A DNA stretch of 64,000 bases from Karalla daura (lineage: Eukaryota; Chordata; Actinopteri; Chaetodontiformes; Leiognathidae), in assembly GCA_029224185.1 (NCBI GenBank), contig CM055201.1, positions 5,290,184-5,354,183 on the forward strand, in the 5' to 3' direction. The translations under genes were made by a program, and so were the position numbers. Shown in pieces: positions 9,459 to 22,700 of this stretch. Every line of letters starts with the position of its first letter. The stretch's first letter is position 1. A model generated the notes under the pieces. The model did not search any database and was not told the DNA's origin. It saw only the letters and a list, made by a program, of their open reading frames with translations.

Positions 9459-11813
9459 TCACTCTCTGATCCCCATCAGTAACTTGAGCAGGTGCGCCTC
9501 CATCACCTGTTGAACTGAAGCACAGAAATATGCGGCGTGAACATGAAAGAGTGGGAAGATGCAGGTAAAAGTACGAGGGCCGCGCGGACTGAACTCTGAC
9601 CGCCAGCCACAGGTGGGGGAGCAGGTGAGACTCCACCGTAGGCCTATCTGGAAGTGACGATGGATGCTGGCTGGTGTTTCTGTGAATTAATGACACTTTT
9701 CCAAGACACACTTCTCATCATACGTGACTACAAGCAACGCTACTTATCCACTGCCTCTGGCCGGTTAGCAACCAGCGCTAACTGGTGCCAGCTAAAACTT
9801 CTGAAAACAACAATGTCGACACACTTAAAGCGCCTTTCCCACTGCATTGAAATTACATAGTGATGGTTCTCCAACTTAAGATGTTTATATATCGCAGGTC
9901 TTATTGCGAACACGATAGTTGGGCGCATCACATTTCCCTAGTATCGCGCGACCCTAAAAGGTACACTTGCATTCTGAGGGTGACTATATCGAGACTGTGG
10001 CGGCATCTACTTCACAGCTTGTGTGCGTGTTCAGTTTGATCGTACCGTTCCGGTGGCCCATGGCCACGGCCATGTCCATTGCATTGAATCCAGAATCGGA
10101 CTCGATGGTCGGATCAGCACCGCTCTCTGGAAGACAGTACAAATGCAGCAAAACGTGTTGCTACGCTGACAACGGTGCAGAAAATGTGCCACTTTTCGGG
10201 TGAACATTTGTCCTCACCTAGCAAGATCTCCACACAGCGCACATGGTTGCCGTGGACGGCATACAGAAGCGGGGCTCCTCCATTCTGAAAACCACAATTT
10301 TCTCATTGTAAATCACATCGTTTTGTCTCGGCGCTTCACAGTTCAGTAGAAAGTGCGATAAAGAGCCAAGCCTCCTTCTTCTTTTTCTCTTACCCAGTCG
10401 TACTCATTGACATCAACACCGCAGTCGATGAGCATCTTCACAATGTCAGTGTATCCTTTACTGCAGGCCAAGGACAGCGCACTTTCCCTCCCCTTGGCCA
10501 GGAGGTTGGGGTCAGCACCCTGCGGCCACGAAAACACATGAAACCATGAGGGGAAAGGATAAGAAAAAAAAGGACGTGCTCTGATGTGACGCGAATGTCC
10601 GAAAGTCAGGTTTTCTGTACATTCTGGAGCAGAAACTCGACCACGGCGATTTGTCCGTGCGCAGCTGCCCACATCAGAGGGGTGAAGCCTTCTTCATCTT
10701 GAAGATTGATCACGGACTCTATTGAAATGATACAACAACCATATATATCAATTCATACAGTTCCAGTTTTACCCTTCAACAACGTACGGGCACATCACAT
10801 GGATACACGAGGATAAACCTTATCAAAAGTGCTGCTTACCTTGTTCAATCCTGCTGGCGAGAAACACCATCTCCCCTTGGGCCGCTAGCTGATGAATGGA
10901 CAGAGCTGAGGAGAAGAAGAAAAAAAAAACGTGTAGTGATCGTCACTTTGACTCAGTGTGTCGATCGACTCATTCAGCGTAAGCACTCACAGTGCACCAG
11001 CAGGGGTGTGGAGGACACTTCATTGCCCCGGTGCTTGTTGGTGAGAGTGGTGGACTGTTTGATGGGGGAGAAATGTTTGGTGGTGGACGGTGTGTAAACG
11101 TGGCGCACTTGAATGCCCGGCGAGGGCGACGTCTGGATGTTGCATTCGGCTGAAAGTGACAAAAGAAAAACGCACAGTGGTGAGCACACGACACCCTGCA
11201 GACGGTGCTGGGACAAAGGCTGAGCACACATAGACATATATATCGTTTATGTTCACGAAACACTTTTCCAGGACATTTTCAGCACGAACATTTGTCATTA
11301 CTACAGATGCACCTCGTATTTTGTACATTTTTACCCAGATTGCTTTCATGATTGTTCCTCTCAACTCCAGACGTCTGGTTTCAAAGATCTGCATAGACTG
11401 CACATCCCATGACTGATCTTATCATTAATAACTGATCAATTCAACAATGAAAAATGAAAGAACTTCAATTGGTCCCTTTAACTTTTACACACGGGCGCGC
11501 GCACACGTTTTCACAGGCACACACCTTTAAAGAGGACCGAGGCAACCTCCAGGTCGGAGTTGACCTGGTCCTGGATGTTCTTGCTGTCCTCCTCGTTGAG
11601 GGACTTGACAAACCTGGAGCACACGTTCATGTCGAAGCGGTTGGGCAGGATGAACTTGATGCCCATGGCCACGTTCTGGGTCCCGGGCTCTTCCTCGGCC
11701 AGCTGCTCGGTCTTGATGGAGCTCAGATCGGGCATAACACAGATCCCCTCCATGTCTGCCTCCGGGACCAGCGGACACTCCGCCGGCCCGGAGGACACAC
11801 CGACGTTGTCCAT
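9459..11813 (-). CDS. ankra2: Ankyrin repeat family A protein 2
   Basis: Eight coding exons on the minus strand, in transcript order: 11525-11813, 10991-11149, 10840-10905, 10621-10718, 10394-10519, 10218-10284, 10046-10126, 9459-9514. All junctions are GT-AG and phases join to 313 aa, the human length. The N-terminal part holds GIKFILPNRFDMNVCSRFVK and SLNEEDSKNIQDQVNSDLEV, which are diagnostic for ANKRA2. The ankyrin repeats fill residues about 172-310: FTPLMWAAAHGQIAVVEFLL, SALSLACSKGYTDIVKMLI, APLLYAVHGNHVRCVEILL and a final FNAMDMAVAMGHRN repeat. The family binds PxLPxI/L peptides in HDAC4/5, RFX7, CCDC8 and the megalin tail, and acts as an adaptor. The start ATG (11811-11813) lies in the exon after a 5' UTR intron. 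The first 20 or so residues diverge from mammals. Within exon 5 the frame relies on the supplied translation. Confidence 0.96.
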
Positions 11814-12110
11814 CCCACACTGAGCTCAGCTGAGCCTGTCACGCTGGAGTTAAGCTGAAGCCCCGACTCGCCTAGAATAATAAAATAATATGTCAAAACC
11901 GACGGTAAGCCCCAGTCCACACAGCCAAACCACAGCCGCTCCTATTGTTGTCGTAACCTCCCGCTGGTCGCACTAACTAACTATAGTAACTGGATTTAAA
12001 CGGAAAGACAATCATAATATACATGTCAGGAATTAATAAGTTAAGAAATTTGGCGCATTACTTACCCCAAAACGCATTATTTTACGTAAATACCGTCCTA
12101 AGGTCCCCCT
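11814..12110 (-). other. ankra2: ankra2 5' UTR with intron
   Basis: The coding exon extends upstream to 11871, where the minus strand shows acceptor ttattctag|gcgagtc. A strong donor, ttttggg|gtaagtaatg (exon end 12066, intron from 12065), marks the first non-coding exon. The intron is about 190 nt. The transcription start is inferred to lie near 12080-12120. Confidence 0.55.
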
Positions 12111-12134
12111 CGTCTGATGTTGTTTTGAGGCTGT

Positions 12135-12146
12135 ACGCATGCGCAA
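12135..12146. promoter_or_regulatory. NRF-1-like site in ankra2 promoter
   Basis: acgcatgcgcaa contains the near-palindromic GCATGCGC core of nuclear respiratory factor 1 sites. It lies about 70 bp upstream of the inferred first-exon donor, a usual position for CpG-type housekeeping promoters. In human the ANKRA2 promoter faces UTP15; here nothing recognisable faces it. Confidence 0.5.
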
Positions 12147-12149
12147 TGT

Positions 12150-15100
12150 GCAACCACTATTAAGTTCCCCTCTATTGGTTCCGGGGACCTACTGTGTGAC
12201 GAAATACTTTATAGATTAAATAACCCAAAACATGAAGTTAGTAGTAACAAATTTACTGATCATTTTAGGAAAAGACTCTGTAAACAAAACTAAATACAGT
12301 CACTGTTGTATAATTGTTGTATAACACTGTGTAATTTTTGGCTGCTGTATATAATTTCCTTATGAGAATAAATTAAGTACTTCTTATCTTATCCTATCTT
12401 TTCTTATCGCTATCTATAGTGTAGTGTAACGTAGTATAGTGTAATGCAGTGTAGTGTAGTGTCCTTGAGCAAGACACCTCACCTCAACTGCTTCCCAGTA
12501 ACTGAAGTAGCCAAAAATTAATGTCTAAACACTCTCACAATTTTAAGTCGCACTTTTAGCAGACATAAATGTGTGTGCCAAATGAGTGAATTTAATTAAA
12601 TAAGAAACTGAATAAATTGTAAAAACAAGAAAGCTGTTGAATTTTTTTGTATATCTTCTGTACTTTTTTGCTGTGATCAGAAATAAGGATTTGATTAAAA
12701 AACATAGAAATTAATGTAATGTAAGTTATTTATCACAATTGATTGTTATTGTTGCAATGTAATAGTATTTGATACATTTAGATTATATGATACATAAAAC
12801 TACATGATCTCATACACTATCAAAAATCATATATTAATGTGCAAAACCATTTTCATTTTGTACTGTACCTTTCTCTCAAAAAGCATACAACATTAATGAA
12901 GAAATTGATGTTTTAAACTGATTTCATAGATATCATTGACTGACATTTTTACATGCTATGATTTGTTGTTTCTGAGCTTCAACTGGCAGGTACCAGTTCA
13001 CCTAATTGCCAACTAATAGCTTTGTAACAGTGAGATCACTTATGAGCAGATGTTCACTGTAATCAAATAACAACCATTCATGCTCGACAAGTTGATTACA
13101 CAAGAAAAGTTCAACAAACAGAAAGATATTTGAGCTTGTTTAATATTCTTTTAGATCAGTTTACCACATTAATGACCGGGGGAATTACAAATCCATTCCA
13201 GCAGGGGTTATTATCTTTGCTCAAAGTTCCAACATATTAATCTGATTAAGAGGTTACTGCAAATATTTCCTCAAAATCAGTCAAATCCTTCCATCAAAAG
13301 GCATAAACATGGGATTAGTGCTCTTTTTTTTCATTGTTGTGAAATCGGGAGTGTGCACGAATGTGTTTCATCATGCTCCTAGAGATATTTGTGTTGCTCT
13401 ATAAGTCAAGTCTTTTGATGTGAACAACCCGGACATAGAAGATGGCAAATAAAGTATCTGCATTATTTGAATTTGAATTTTATTGTTTTATTACATGAGC
13501 TTCTCTTGTTCTCAATCCAACACTTTTGCTTTTGTGAAAAACAATTAATCCATTTTCTTGACCCCGTTTTAAATCCCAACAGTGTCGAAAAGGGTCCACT
13601 GGAGTTTATCAAACAGATTTCTACAGAAATTTACCATGCAATAAGAAGAAAAGTTCCCTTAAACAAACAAGGAAAGAATTTAAATCATTACTTTGGCAGA
13701 GAGTTGTGTGTGTGTTGCAAAATGCAAATCCCTTAATCTCAAATTAAGAGCTGAATTTTTATCAGTGTGTTGGAGAGGTCAAGAGGAGCTTTTGAGGCTG
13801 AGTTTATTCAAGTATAAATGGCCACACAGAGTGAGTCATAAGCCTATTTTTGGACCAAGAGTGGAATCTCACACCACCGGGCATTGTAAACAGAGAGCTG
13901 CAAGTTTGTTCTGAGGCCTCTATCTGTGCACTTATAATCATTTACTTGTGTTGTTGAGTCTCTTATGGTGGATGCCTATCTAAGGCGAAGAGACACCACA
14001 GGGGTCCATGGTGTAAAACCAAAGAAATTTTCTTTCTCTGTCCAGATCCAAGTCACATGCACCCCTGACTGCCTTGTTTTTACAGCAAGCTTCAGTCTGA
14101 AGTCCACAATGAGCTTCTAGCTCCCTCCACAGGATGCCTGGAACAGTATACTGAGAGCAGGATGAAAATACATCACTCTATGTTTATACCTTGCAGTTTA
14201 TACCGTGCATGGTATAAACATCCCTTTGTGTCACATTTGGTAATTTATTCAGTAATGGAGACAAAAGACGATTGAGATTTAAGGTGTCAGAAAATTAGCA
14301 TTTTGGAAAGTCCAAAGGCATCATCACACCCTCATTTTATATATTATCATATATATATTATATATATTTCAGACATTGAAATGCAGCTAAAAAACAGGTG
14401 AACGGGTGACTGTGAAGGGAAGTTTGCACAACCATTCAAAAATACCTGTAGACATGTTATATCTTATTCAATTATTTTATTTAGCCATTCCTGTGCATTT
14501 CCTTGTGAAATTACAGCCATTTAATAGTACTAAAATTTTGATGGTTTTATCATGCAAAGATGAAGTTCATTGAAACAAGTTATGTTTGGCCAGAAGATGA
14601 GAGTAGACCCTTTTAATAATTGAAAGATACGTAGCGCAGTTGAAATATTTGAGAACTGAAAGAGGCATGTGTGACAATAGCATAGAGCTCTGGATTGTGT
14701 TGTCAGCACTTGGTCTCTAAATACAATTCAAATCCACAATGAAAGATATTAATCTCTCTGAAATTAAATTAGGCTAAAACCACAAAGTCAGGGGTCAGCA
14801 TAGCCAGCTTTGCAGTGAAAACTGATTTCATAACTCCTGTAATGGTTTATTTATTTATTTATTCATTCATTTTCTTTTTCAGTGGCTTGGCAGCCATGCC
14901 AAGCACACTCCTCTGTGGGCAGCTTTACCAGTTTGTCAGTTGTGATTTGACCACAATACAATGGGCGTCTGTTTGGGTTTTTGTCTTTTTATCAAACATT
15001 TGGGAGATTAAGCTAGGTTATGAACAAACAGAGCAATGCTTTTGATTATTTGATATCACTGTTGGCAAAGTTACATTACTCTATTTTCTTGTGCTGTTAT

Positions 15101-16730
15101 TCTTGTAGTGATAATAAAGAGATTCAATTCTAATTGCATTCTCATGTCTTACTTGTCCTTTTTCAGAGCGTGGTTTCTCACTGAGCAATGCTCAGGGAGT
15201 TGACAGTTTTGTTACTTTTCACTCTTGGTCCTGCACATGGAGTTATACCTACAAATTAATCCCTTTAAAGTGGTGAGCCTAGAGTTGTCTCTGTGTCAGT
15301 AAAAGACCGATTTAGACCAAGACCAAGTATGATCTTCTCCCAAGCACTAGACAGGAGTCAGCCTCCTTTCTCCCAGGACAAGTGTACAAGTATACCAACA
15401 GTTCCTGTAGGACAGCGGCTGAATGGGGCTGCTGTTTCTACTGCATTACAGTAGTAGCAGTTTTGACAGTAGCAGCACTATGTTGGCTAAAATCACAGGC
15501 TCCATCCCTCAGCCTTGCAAGAGTATATACCGACCAGGGTGAAAAACCACATTATTTCTCCAGAATCTGAGGTTTAACGGCTAGACTCAAATACACCATG
15601 TCTGGACGCCTTTAACTCTACTCTCCCAGCAGATGGCAGCATATCCTAACTCATACGTTATTGGTTGCAATAGCATGTGGTTGAGATATGATGCTCCCCA
15701 ATCAAGGCAGACAGCAGACTATGAAATTGGCTGGCAACTGACTGTTAAAAGTAAGACTGTCTGGCTGGAGGCTGGAAGCTGTAAATTGCTCTCAGACATT
15801 TAAGACATTTAATCTGCAGCTCATCAGTAGTCAGTGGGACAAATCTGGGGGCAGGATGGGTGGGAGAGTCTGCTTCTCGCTTCCTGTTGCTGTCACATTG
15901 CTACAATCCAACTGAGGCCAGCTTGACTTCTATCTAAGACAGGCGCAGCAGGAAGTATTTCATGCAAATTGATCAGGCTGTGCTGTCTTTGTATTTTGAA
16001 ATGATTAAGTACATGCTTGAGTGCTTGGTGCTTAAATGTTGTTGGAATGCTCCTCGGGATTGGTCCCAGACTATATGATGAGTAAAACGATGCGCAGAAT
16101 GTGCTGAAAGTATCAAAAATAAGGTGTTTACTCAGCAGAATTGTTGCTGCAGGGAGTACTCTTGATATGCACCAGGGCCAACTACGGTTTAAAGATGCAT
16201 AATGAATTTCAATATCCTTCATATACTGTAGATGCTGTGTTATTAGTCATTGTTACTTTTACTCATATAGTCACCTTTTTTACTTACTAGTTCTATTTCT
16301 AGTTCTATTTTACCTTTATTGCCTTTATTTTATCTGCATACCTGTGTAGGAACATAGAGGATAATCTCAAACTGGAGTCAGACTTCTTGTATTTCTTGCA
16401 TGTGTGGATATTAAAGAACCACTGCATTTGAACTCTGAAATGTGTTATGCAGAGTACTGTGAAGTCAAAACTATTTTTAAAATTAATTACATTGATCTGA
16501 TTCATTCTAATTCATACTGATGTCAGGCAGCAGCCCAAAATTATAACTAAAAATCCAGATTATGATTATCAGATTAATAGTGTTATTCTAGATTGGTATG
16601 AGTTCATCATTGACATCGGTGACTACTTCAACATAGAAGTAGTCAGTCAAGAATTACAATCTAATAATTTCTAAGTTACCCTGACATAAGGCCATGAGTC
16701 TGCATTATAGTGTAAATACCGGTACTTTAT
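12150..16730. other. Gene-free AT-rich interval between ankra2 and arhgef28
   Basis: Divergent intergenic space of about 4.6 kb. It holds a degenerate GTGTA/GTAGT tract (12416-12465) followed by ccttgagcaagacacctcac, a phrase common in fish interspersed repeats, and an (AT)n patch at 14336-14368. ORFs here are short and unsupported. No WD-repeat exons of utp15, the expected neighbour, are recognised. Confidence 0.6.
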
Positions 16731-16739
16731 GTTTGGGGT

Positions 16740-17065
16740 ACTTTGGCTTGTAACAGGGTATGTGTGTGTATCTGTGTGTGTGCTTGTCCCGGCGTGCATG
16801 TGTGTGTGTGCATGTGGAGGGGTTGGACCTGGTGGGGATGCGTCTCTGGCGACTCCCACAAACAAACTGTAAGTGACGCTCTGCAGGAGGAAGCCGAAAC
16901 CATCGTTCGTGTGGAAACGAGAGGAGTGAGAATAAAGAGTCGGTGGAAACAGATATAGCAACTTTTTCCCTGCTTTTTCTCTTCTTTGCTTTTTTGTTTT
17001 TTTAATCAAAATCGCGCGATTTGAGCGCTCGACTCGCCCGGAGCAGGAAGGGGGACGACCTGCAG
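16740..17065 (+). promoter_or_regulatory. arhgef28: arhgef28 promoter and candidate 5' UTR exon
   Basis: A TG-rich microsatellite (16759-16812) is followed by locally CpG-rich sequence containing atcgcgcgatttgagcgctc, and a clean donor, ctgcag|gtaaag (exon end 17065). The next exon in the chain is the ATG exon at 19730. The assignment rests on position, CpG content and donor quality; no TATA box is convincing. Confidence 0.45.
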
Positions 17066-19729
17066 GTAAAGGCGAGCTGATTCATTTTGTTGCTGGAAAA
17101 GTTTTTTTATTGAGAACTTGACAAATGCAATCTTGCAGGAAGGTCAGGGAAGACACTGAGCCTGAGCAGAGCTTATACTTTGTACTTCCTTTCTTATCTG
17201 TAGGCGATGAGACGAGAGGGCGCGTTCACAGGTGAAAGGTGCAAAACGTGGCTTCAGCTGCCTTTGTAATCACTAGGATGCATTCACCGAGGGCATGGTT
17301 ATGCAGGAGTTGCCTCCATCTTAAATGTCTGACTTGTCTATACAATCAGATCCTTTTGATCCATGTTTTCACTTCTTTTTGTGAGAGTCTATGGAGTTCA
17401 TGTTGGCACACAGTGAGTCACTGTCATGAATCATGTTTCTATCTATACACATTTGTATTGGAGTCCATACAAAAAAGCATATAAAAAAGTTTTACACTTT
17501 TCTTTATCACATGATGCTACAGAGCCATGAGTGACACCAGCCTCGCATTAGTTCCCATGTAACAAATAATAGCATTCATTTGTAATAACAGCCATTGCAT
17601 CTTGTCATGTGAGAGCAATTGGATTATTCAATCATGCATCAACAGGAAAGAAATGTTCAGGACAACAGGATCAACTTGCTTACATCTGAAGACATTTGCA
17701 TCACTCATGTAGATGTCAGAGCCAGGTTGCCAAATGCTTTTTGACAGCGTGCGTTCTCTTGTTAGGTGTAATCTCTTTTCTCACGCTCTGTGCTGGCGTG
17801 TGTGGCCACCGGCCAGGTCAGGTTTCTTACTCACACTGAACAATTTCACTGGCTGAGGACAATGACTGACACAAAGTCTAATGTGGACCAGAAAAACTGG
17901 ACTCCTGCATCCTTACAAGCAGCTACTGGTTCTAACTTAGGGCATTGTGGTTTGGTCTTTGATTATTCAGATATTGTTTGTAGCACCTAGAAGTGACCTA
18001 ACATGATTGAATGGAGTATTTTCCTTGGCCTCACCAACATCAGCATTGATTTCTTTAGAAATGCCCCTCTTTCTTTGTTATGAGCCCTTTTACAATCCCT
18101 ATCACAGTCCATTTTTGCGGAGTGGCCTTTCATGCTTATCTGGCAACCACACAGGCTTTACTTTTGGATTGGATGTCTGCTGCTCACTGATCACATGCAG
18201 TGGCTTGCTTAACAGTGGAGCTTTTACTTTTGGAGTGATACAGCTTTGGAGAAAGAACACATGCAACCTTAAGCGTTTGAGACAGAATCAGAGGAGGAAT
18301 GAGGTAATGAGGAAGAACCAGGAACAATCGTGTTCTTTCATTTACTTGCGTACCCGAACTTCGGGAGTACATGTGGACTGATCCGTCACACTCCGATTCT
18401 ATACCACATCCAATCTCTGTCGATTAGCTGCTATTGCAATATCTGAAATTAATAGATGAGTAAGGACATTATGACGTGGGGATTTCCATAGATGTTGGGA
18501 CAGGAATAGACTGTCAATATTTACAAGGCCACCTTTTCATTCTAGGTCAAGAAGATCAATCAAGATCAACCCTGATCCTTCCTTTGTGTGGATTCAGATT
18601 GTTTCTTTAAACATTCAGTAAACCCAAGGGCTCCAGCATATTCACCTTTGTTGACGCAATGGGCTGCAACCTGGGACATTGTTTATTCTCCAGCGTGAGA
18701 CTCGAACCTTCTCCAGTTCCACTGTATAATAGTGTGACACCAGTGAAACCAGTAGGATTAAAGACTCAGCTAGACACCCAGGCCTGTGGCAGTGTGTTCC
18801 TCTTTTGATAAGATGTCCTCTGGACACAGTGTTAAGCACGCAAACGTGATAGTGATATTACTGTTAGATAAACACAAAGGACGTCGTCAGCACTGAGGGT
18901 GATATCAATGTGACCGGACTTGCTGTTATGGCACTTGGTCCTGGTGTTGGCCTTCTGTATCCGTTTGCCATAAAAGTATAAAACTGCACAACATCATCAT
19001 ATATTAACCTATTTATAACTCAGGCGGGCTGCTGTTTTTGTATGCATCTTTGTGTATATTACATATACAACAGTAACAACCTAGCTGGTTGTTAAGAAAA
19101 AGCAGCATTTGTCTCTGTGTGATGAACACCACCTCACTCAATCAGTCAGTCAAATCACTCTATTCATCCCCTCTGGAAAAGTGTCCCCAGATTAACTGAC
19201 TGTGAAAATAATTCCCTGCGCTCCTGTTGGAGACAGCAAGGAGACCATGATTTGGCAGAAGGTCATAACACTCGCAGCCTCCCTCTGAGCCAAAGCATTA
19301 AATTGGCCTGTCCATGTGGCACCAGCTCATGCAAATGAGTGTCTAGACCAGAGTCCAGACCGTGGAGCTGACACCACTGTGCAGCTTTGAAGTCATGCAC
19401 TATTCACAGCTGAGAGTGAAGTCACTGTGGATCAGGTGTGTGAAGATGATACAGTTACGCTCACCTGCACCGCTGCATCCTCCCCAATGAGTGGGACACT
19501 GCCTGCACTGTATTTCCTGCAGCTTCCTCTGTGGATGTCTGCTCAGCTGCTTAAAAGCTGCTAGTGGAGCCACAGTTGTATTTTATGTAATGTAAAAATG
19601 GTTTTGCTGTGATCAATCATTTCAATTTAACACTTTCCTTCCATTTTAAGTTAAGCTGGAAAGTATGCATGAAGGAAAATTTTGACTGTAGCTATACTGA
19701 CACTAGTAACGTGACTGTTTTTTTTACAG
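17066..19729 (+). other. arhgef28 5' UTR intron
   Basis: About 2.7 kb between the candidate first exon and the acceptor tttttttacag|gcctctgg. The ORFs within (for example 18007-18381) lack homology or splice context. No repeat family is confidently recognised. Confidence 0.4.
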
Positions 19730-19740
19730 GCCTCTGGTGG

Positions 19741-19761
19741 ATGGAGAGAAAATGGAGGTGA
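19741..19761 (+). promoter_or_regulatory. Short uORF overlapping the arhgef28 start codon
   Basis: ATG at 19741 opens a six-codon frame (MERKWR, then TGA at 19759-19761) that overlaps the main ATG at 19752 in a different frame. Its context has t at -3, while the main ATG has a at -3 and g at +4. Leaky scanning to the main start is therefore expected, with possible translational damping. Confidence 0.55.
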
Positions 19762-22700
19762 ACAGGAGAGAGGTGCCTCTATATGTAAGTGCTTTTCTCT
19801 GAGTCTATTGATGCGTCAATCTCTGGTTTTTGGATGCACTGATTCCACACTCCCTGAGAAATCCACCCTCTCTTTTTTCGATCCAGATCCTGTTTTTCCT
19901 AATCACCAGAATTGTAGCCATCACGCTTTCGCTCCAGTCACTTTGCTCTCCCTCTCTTTGCGGTGGTTGACTGGTAAACCTTATGTCGCAGGTGAAACCC
20001 AAGCCAGTTGGGTTGGAGTCCCTGGGGAAACCAGGGAAGCCTTATACAGCTTTCTCACCAAATGACACAGGCCTCTGAAAGCACAGCACGCATGGAGGCA
20101 GGGATGGAAGAATATGCCCCTTTGTTTCTTGGTGCTGAAGGAGCACAACAGAAGCTGCAGCAACAAATTGGTTGATTGACTGATAAATGACAACTTTAGT
20201 GATGGATTAATCATTTTGAGTGTTCAAAAAATGTCTGTGAATAGATTTTAAAGAAGGTCTATAATGAAAAAAACACCACATTTACTCCATACCTGTATCA
20301 TTTAAGCGACGACTTAGTGGGTGGCAGGTGAGTGGCAGGCAAGACAACCAATCAGGGGTAAAGCATACATGTGTTTGCCAGATAAGCACGCAAGGGTGCC
20401 AGATCTGTGCAGAAATGGACTGTAATATCCCCACACCATAAATGTGGGGGATTGTGAAAGAACTTGTTTAAAAAAGAAACTATTTGAAGACTTGACTGGA
20501 CTTTGTGAAACACAATCATTTTATAGACTAAACAACTAGTCATTCAATCAAGTTAATAATCAACAGATGAATGGACTACAAAAAATAGTTTGTTGCAGCC
20601 ATGCACACAAGTAAGAGTTGAGCGATTTCCTGGAAGCATATTAGACAATTTGCAGGTGTGTTTGAATCATTGTTTTTTCAACTCGGCAGAGCTTTCTGTT
20701 TCCATCATCCACTTTCATTTCTTCCATCTGTCTTCCTTTTCCCCTTCAATCTGCCATATCCGCCATCTGCCTCGTTCTCTTCTAACCTCCATTCTCCCAA
20801 ATGTGTATATGTGTGAAAGTGTGTGTCTGTGTGTGTGTGTGTGTGTGGAAGCCTGGGTGGGCCAATGACTGAAGCGCTGCCAGATTTCTGGTAAGCAGAG
20901 TGTGTGCTTGCTGTGTCACCCATTTCAGAGTAGAGGGGTGGGGAGTGTGGGGGGGTGGTAGCTCCACTCACTGAGGACCTGTCTGTACCTAGGCATGTGA
21001 ATCGTTACAGCCTCTACACACGCTTACACACGCACCTCTCCAGTGAGAGGAAGTTGCGTCTCCACCCTGGAAGGTGGCAGCTCAACAGGAGCGACTCCCG
21101 CTGCTGAATGGAATCCAGGTTTCAATGCGGGGCTTTGTGTGTGCAGGCCACCGCACACCGCTGTCACATAAAGGCTGTCATTGTGACCGTTACTGCGGGT
21201 TAAAAGCGTTACGCCGCACGTCCACACACGCAATGCGATGTCAGGCTAGTGAGCAGGTACCGTCAGGCCGATAAGCGGTTGCATTGATTTGCGGGCAAAA
21301 AGTGTGGGAGTTTCTGCGCTCACTGAGCTTTAATTGAGCTCAAGTGCAGGACTTCACGTCTCAGGGATTTTCTTCATCAAGGTACAAGCAAAATTGATCC
21401 CTCTGTAAGAACACTGTGTGCTCACCCTGGTCCAAATCTGCTGTGAGAGAAAGGTACAGAAACTACATCCGCAGTTTTTAAATTTGTAACAAACCTTAGT
21501 CGTTTTACTCCGGCCATGGCAAATCATCCTGAGGCATGTCAGACTGACCTGCGTGGAAGTGTTGACAGGCATTTATGATCCATGGATTATCAATCAGAGC
21601 TGGGAGATTAATAATGAGTGGATTAATCTGTCAGTTTTTTTTCCATATTAATGGCTCCGTAAATTGTTGGAAAAACTGGGAAAATGGTGCTCCATTTCTA
21701 CCAAAGGACAATATATAGTCCTCAAATACCTTACTTTGTCAATGACTGTATCAATGTGCTGTCACAGAGGACAAAAGAAACAACAAAATATTCACATTTA
21801 GGAATCTTAGATTTTCTTAAACACATACTGAGAAGTATCTTTAACTGTTCAAATAGACTAATGATTATAGAATAAAATATATTTTTTTCATTGATTATCT
21901 GTTGATGACTGTTGTTTTAGCCTACATTTAGCCTATCCTTTGTTAGCATTTAATATCGTTGCCATACTGTTTGTTTTTAAAGATTTGACATTTATTCTCC
22001 CTTCTGTCTGCCACCTAAAGCCACCCTAGTAATTCAGCTGCTGCTGGTGCTAATTAGCAGAAACAACTAAACACAGAAACAACATTGGCACTGTTAGCAT
22101 GCACATTAGCATTTATTGCTGTGTTCAAACACAGGCACATAGAGCTTTGCTGTAGACTCAGGGCTTTATGGCAGCTGTTACCTACCACAGTACACCTACA
22201 TGGTGTTCGCTAAGATAGAGATGCAAATGATAGATTGGCTATATCCTTGTTCATTGTTTGTTCGTCTGCCATCATGGTATGGTATCAAAGTGCTATTGGA
22301 GCTTGTGGGTACCAATGGGACATAGTTTATGATTTGTTTCCCCTTTCAGTGCTGATTGTGTTTGCTGTGCCGTTCACACGTCAGACCAACTGGAAACCTC
22401 ACCCGGTGAGGTGTTTATTGACGTTTCATAAGTCAATCACAAAAGAGCCTTTTACTTGAACAAATAGTCACAGGTTCTTACTGTAACAGCTCCGTCCAAC
22501 ACAGCAGACCTGGAATATAAATAAGAGCCCGAATCAATACTGTCAGGCAGCGCTCTTACACAAAATTCAGAGGCTTTCCTGGTATTATTACATAAGAAGG
22601 AATGTAAACTTTGCAGTCCCCAGTCTTTGAAAAGAAATGTGTGGCACCACTCCAGCTTTACTGACAAAATTTTTTGACACAGAGACTAGTTATTAGTATC

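Noticed and set aside
11454..11858. 134-aa plus-strand ORF
   Set aside because: Antisense shadow of ankra2 coding exon 1.
12416..12500. GTGTA-rich tract as a possible satellite or CRISPR-like array
   Set aside because: Short, irregular, and followed by a generic fish repeat phrase; no spacer structure and a vertebrate context.
16671..17009. 112-aa minus-strand ORF with threonine/histidine repeats
   Set aside because: Translated CA microsatellite (HTHMHAGTSTHTDTHT); no homology.
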